From the NCBI RefSeq assembly GCF_001562015.1, contig NZ_LASA01000116.1, forward strand, positions 33,275 to 97,274: DNA of 64,000 nt, in the 5' to 3' direction. A program made the translations under genes and the position numbers. Source of the stretch: Endozoicomonas arenosclerae (GTDB lineage: Bacteria > Pseudomonadota > Gammaproteobacteria > Pseudomonadales > Endozoicomonadaceae). Positions 63,800-64,000 of this stretch are shown in pieces. Position 1 is the first letter of the stretch. Every line of letters starts with the position of its first letter. The notes beneath the pieces are model-generated. The model did not search any database. It worked only from the letters and a program-made list of their open reading frames with translations, and was not told the DNA's origin.

Positions 63800-64000
63800 C
63801 TAACCCTCGGCTTGTCGCTCATGAACTAATTGAAACAGGATTTCTCTGGCTTGTTGCAGCTTTCTGGCCGCTTCATTATCGGTCATGGCTTCCGCTTTGT
63901 CCTTTAGTTGGTCCAGTGTAATCCCTTCTTTCAGGTACTGTTCTGGTTCCTTCAGTGACAGGAACTTTTCGTAAGGGGTCATCATGTTTTCATAGCGGTA
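63800..64000 (-). CDS. C-terminal end of a probable integrase-type transposase (runs off the window)
   Basis: The frame is open to the window edge (YRYENMMTPYEKFLSLKEPEQYLKEGITLD...), so the ATG at 63985 is probably internal. The 66 visible residues end in a helical segment with DNEAARKLQQAREILFQL. From memory this resembles the extreme C-terminus of integrase-core (rve) insertion-sequence transposases; this was not checked. It would place the end of an insertion sequence between 63751 and 63799. Confidence 0.4.
   Translation of the reverse strand, partial: YRYENMMTPYEKFLSLKEPEQYLKEGITLDQLKDKAEAMTDNEAARKLQQAREILFQLVHERQAEG

Overview
The window is chromosomal DNA of a gammaproteobacterium, most likely a marine, host-associated member of the Oceanospirillales (an Endozoicomonas-like organism). 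This rests on gene order and protein flavour, not on a database search. The backbone runs pilY1, pilE, ispH, fkpB, lspA, ileS, ribF, murJ, rpsT, proB, obgE, rpmA, rplU, ispB. This is the order known from Pseudomonas aeruginosa, but here it is interrupted by extra genes: a D-hexose-6-phosphate mutarotase after pilE, a 265-residue membrane protein between lspA and ileS, a secreted protein between rpsT and proB, and a block of about 29 kb between rplU and ispB. No tRNA, rRNA or CRISPR array was seen.

Region 1 (1-16.8 kb) is housekeeping. It holds the end of pilY1 and a minor pilin, then isoprenoid, lipoprotein, translation, riboflavin, lipid II, proline and ribosome-assembly genes, mostly on the minus strand. 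Hairpin terminators lie behind yeaD, ispH, ileS, rpsT and rpmA. A 137-bp element with perfect 21-bp inverted ends lies between obgE and rpmA.

Region 2 (17.1-45.7 kb) is the insertion between rplU and ispB. It starts with an allantoinase-like deacetylase and a GNAT acetyltransferase. A complete type VI secretion system follows: tssA-hcp-tssB-tssC-tssC2-tssE-tssF-tssG-clpV, an unknown Ala/Ser-rich protein, a small unknown protein, vgrG and a 955-residue protein with a C-terminal PAAR domain, all on the plus strand. Facing these are tagH-tssJ-tssK-tssL-tssM on the minus strand. All 13 core components are present. Two REP-like palindromes lie before tssA and between the two converging arms.

Region 3 (45.9-53.2 kb) is ispB followed by a minus-strand string read as hcp2, a small periplasmic protein, a class 3 lipase, an IpgD/SopB-like phosphoinositide phosphatase and a Josephin-like cysteine protease. 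I read it as an effector module with one antibacterial-type lipase pair and two proteins whose catalytic motifs match host-signalling and ubiquitin enzymes. It is the most interesting part of the window.

Region 4 (53.5-64 kb) has prfC, a GATE-domain membrane protein, a PCuAC copper chaperone with its neighbour, a TatD hydrolase, an unusual exported-looking P-loop kinase joined to an OTU-like domain, an S9 peptidase and a peptide deformylase. It ends with a CBS-pair protein that seems to have lost its membrane domain next to what looks like a transposase end at the right edge.
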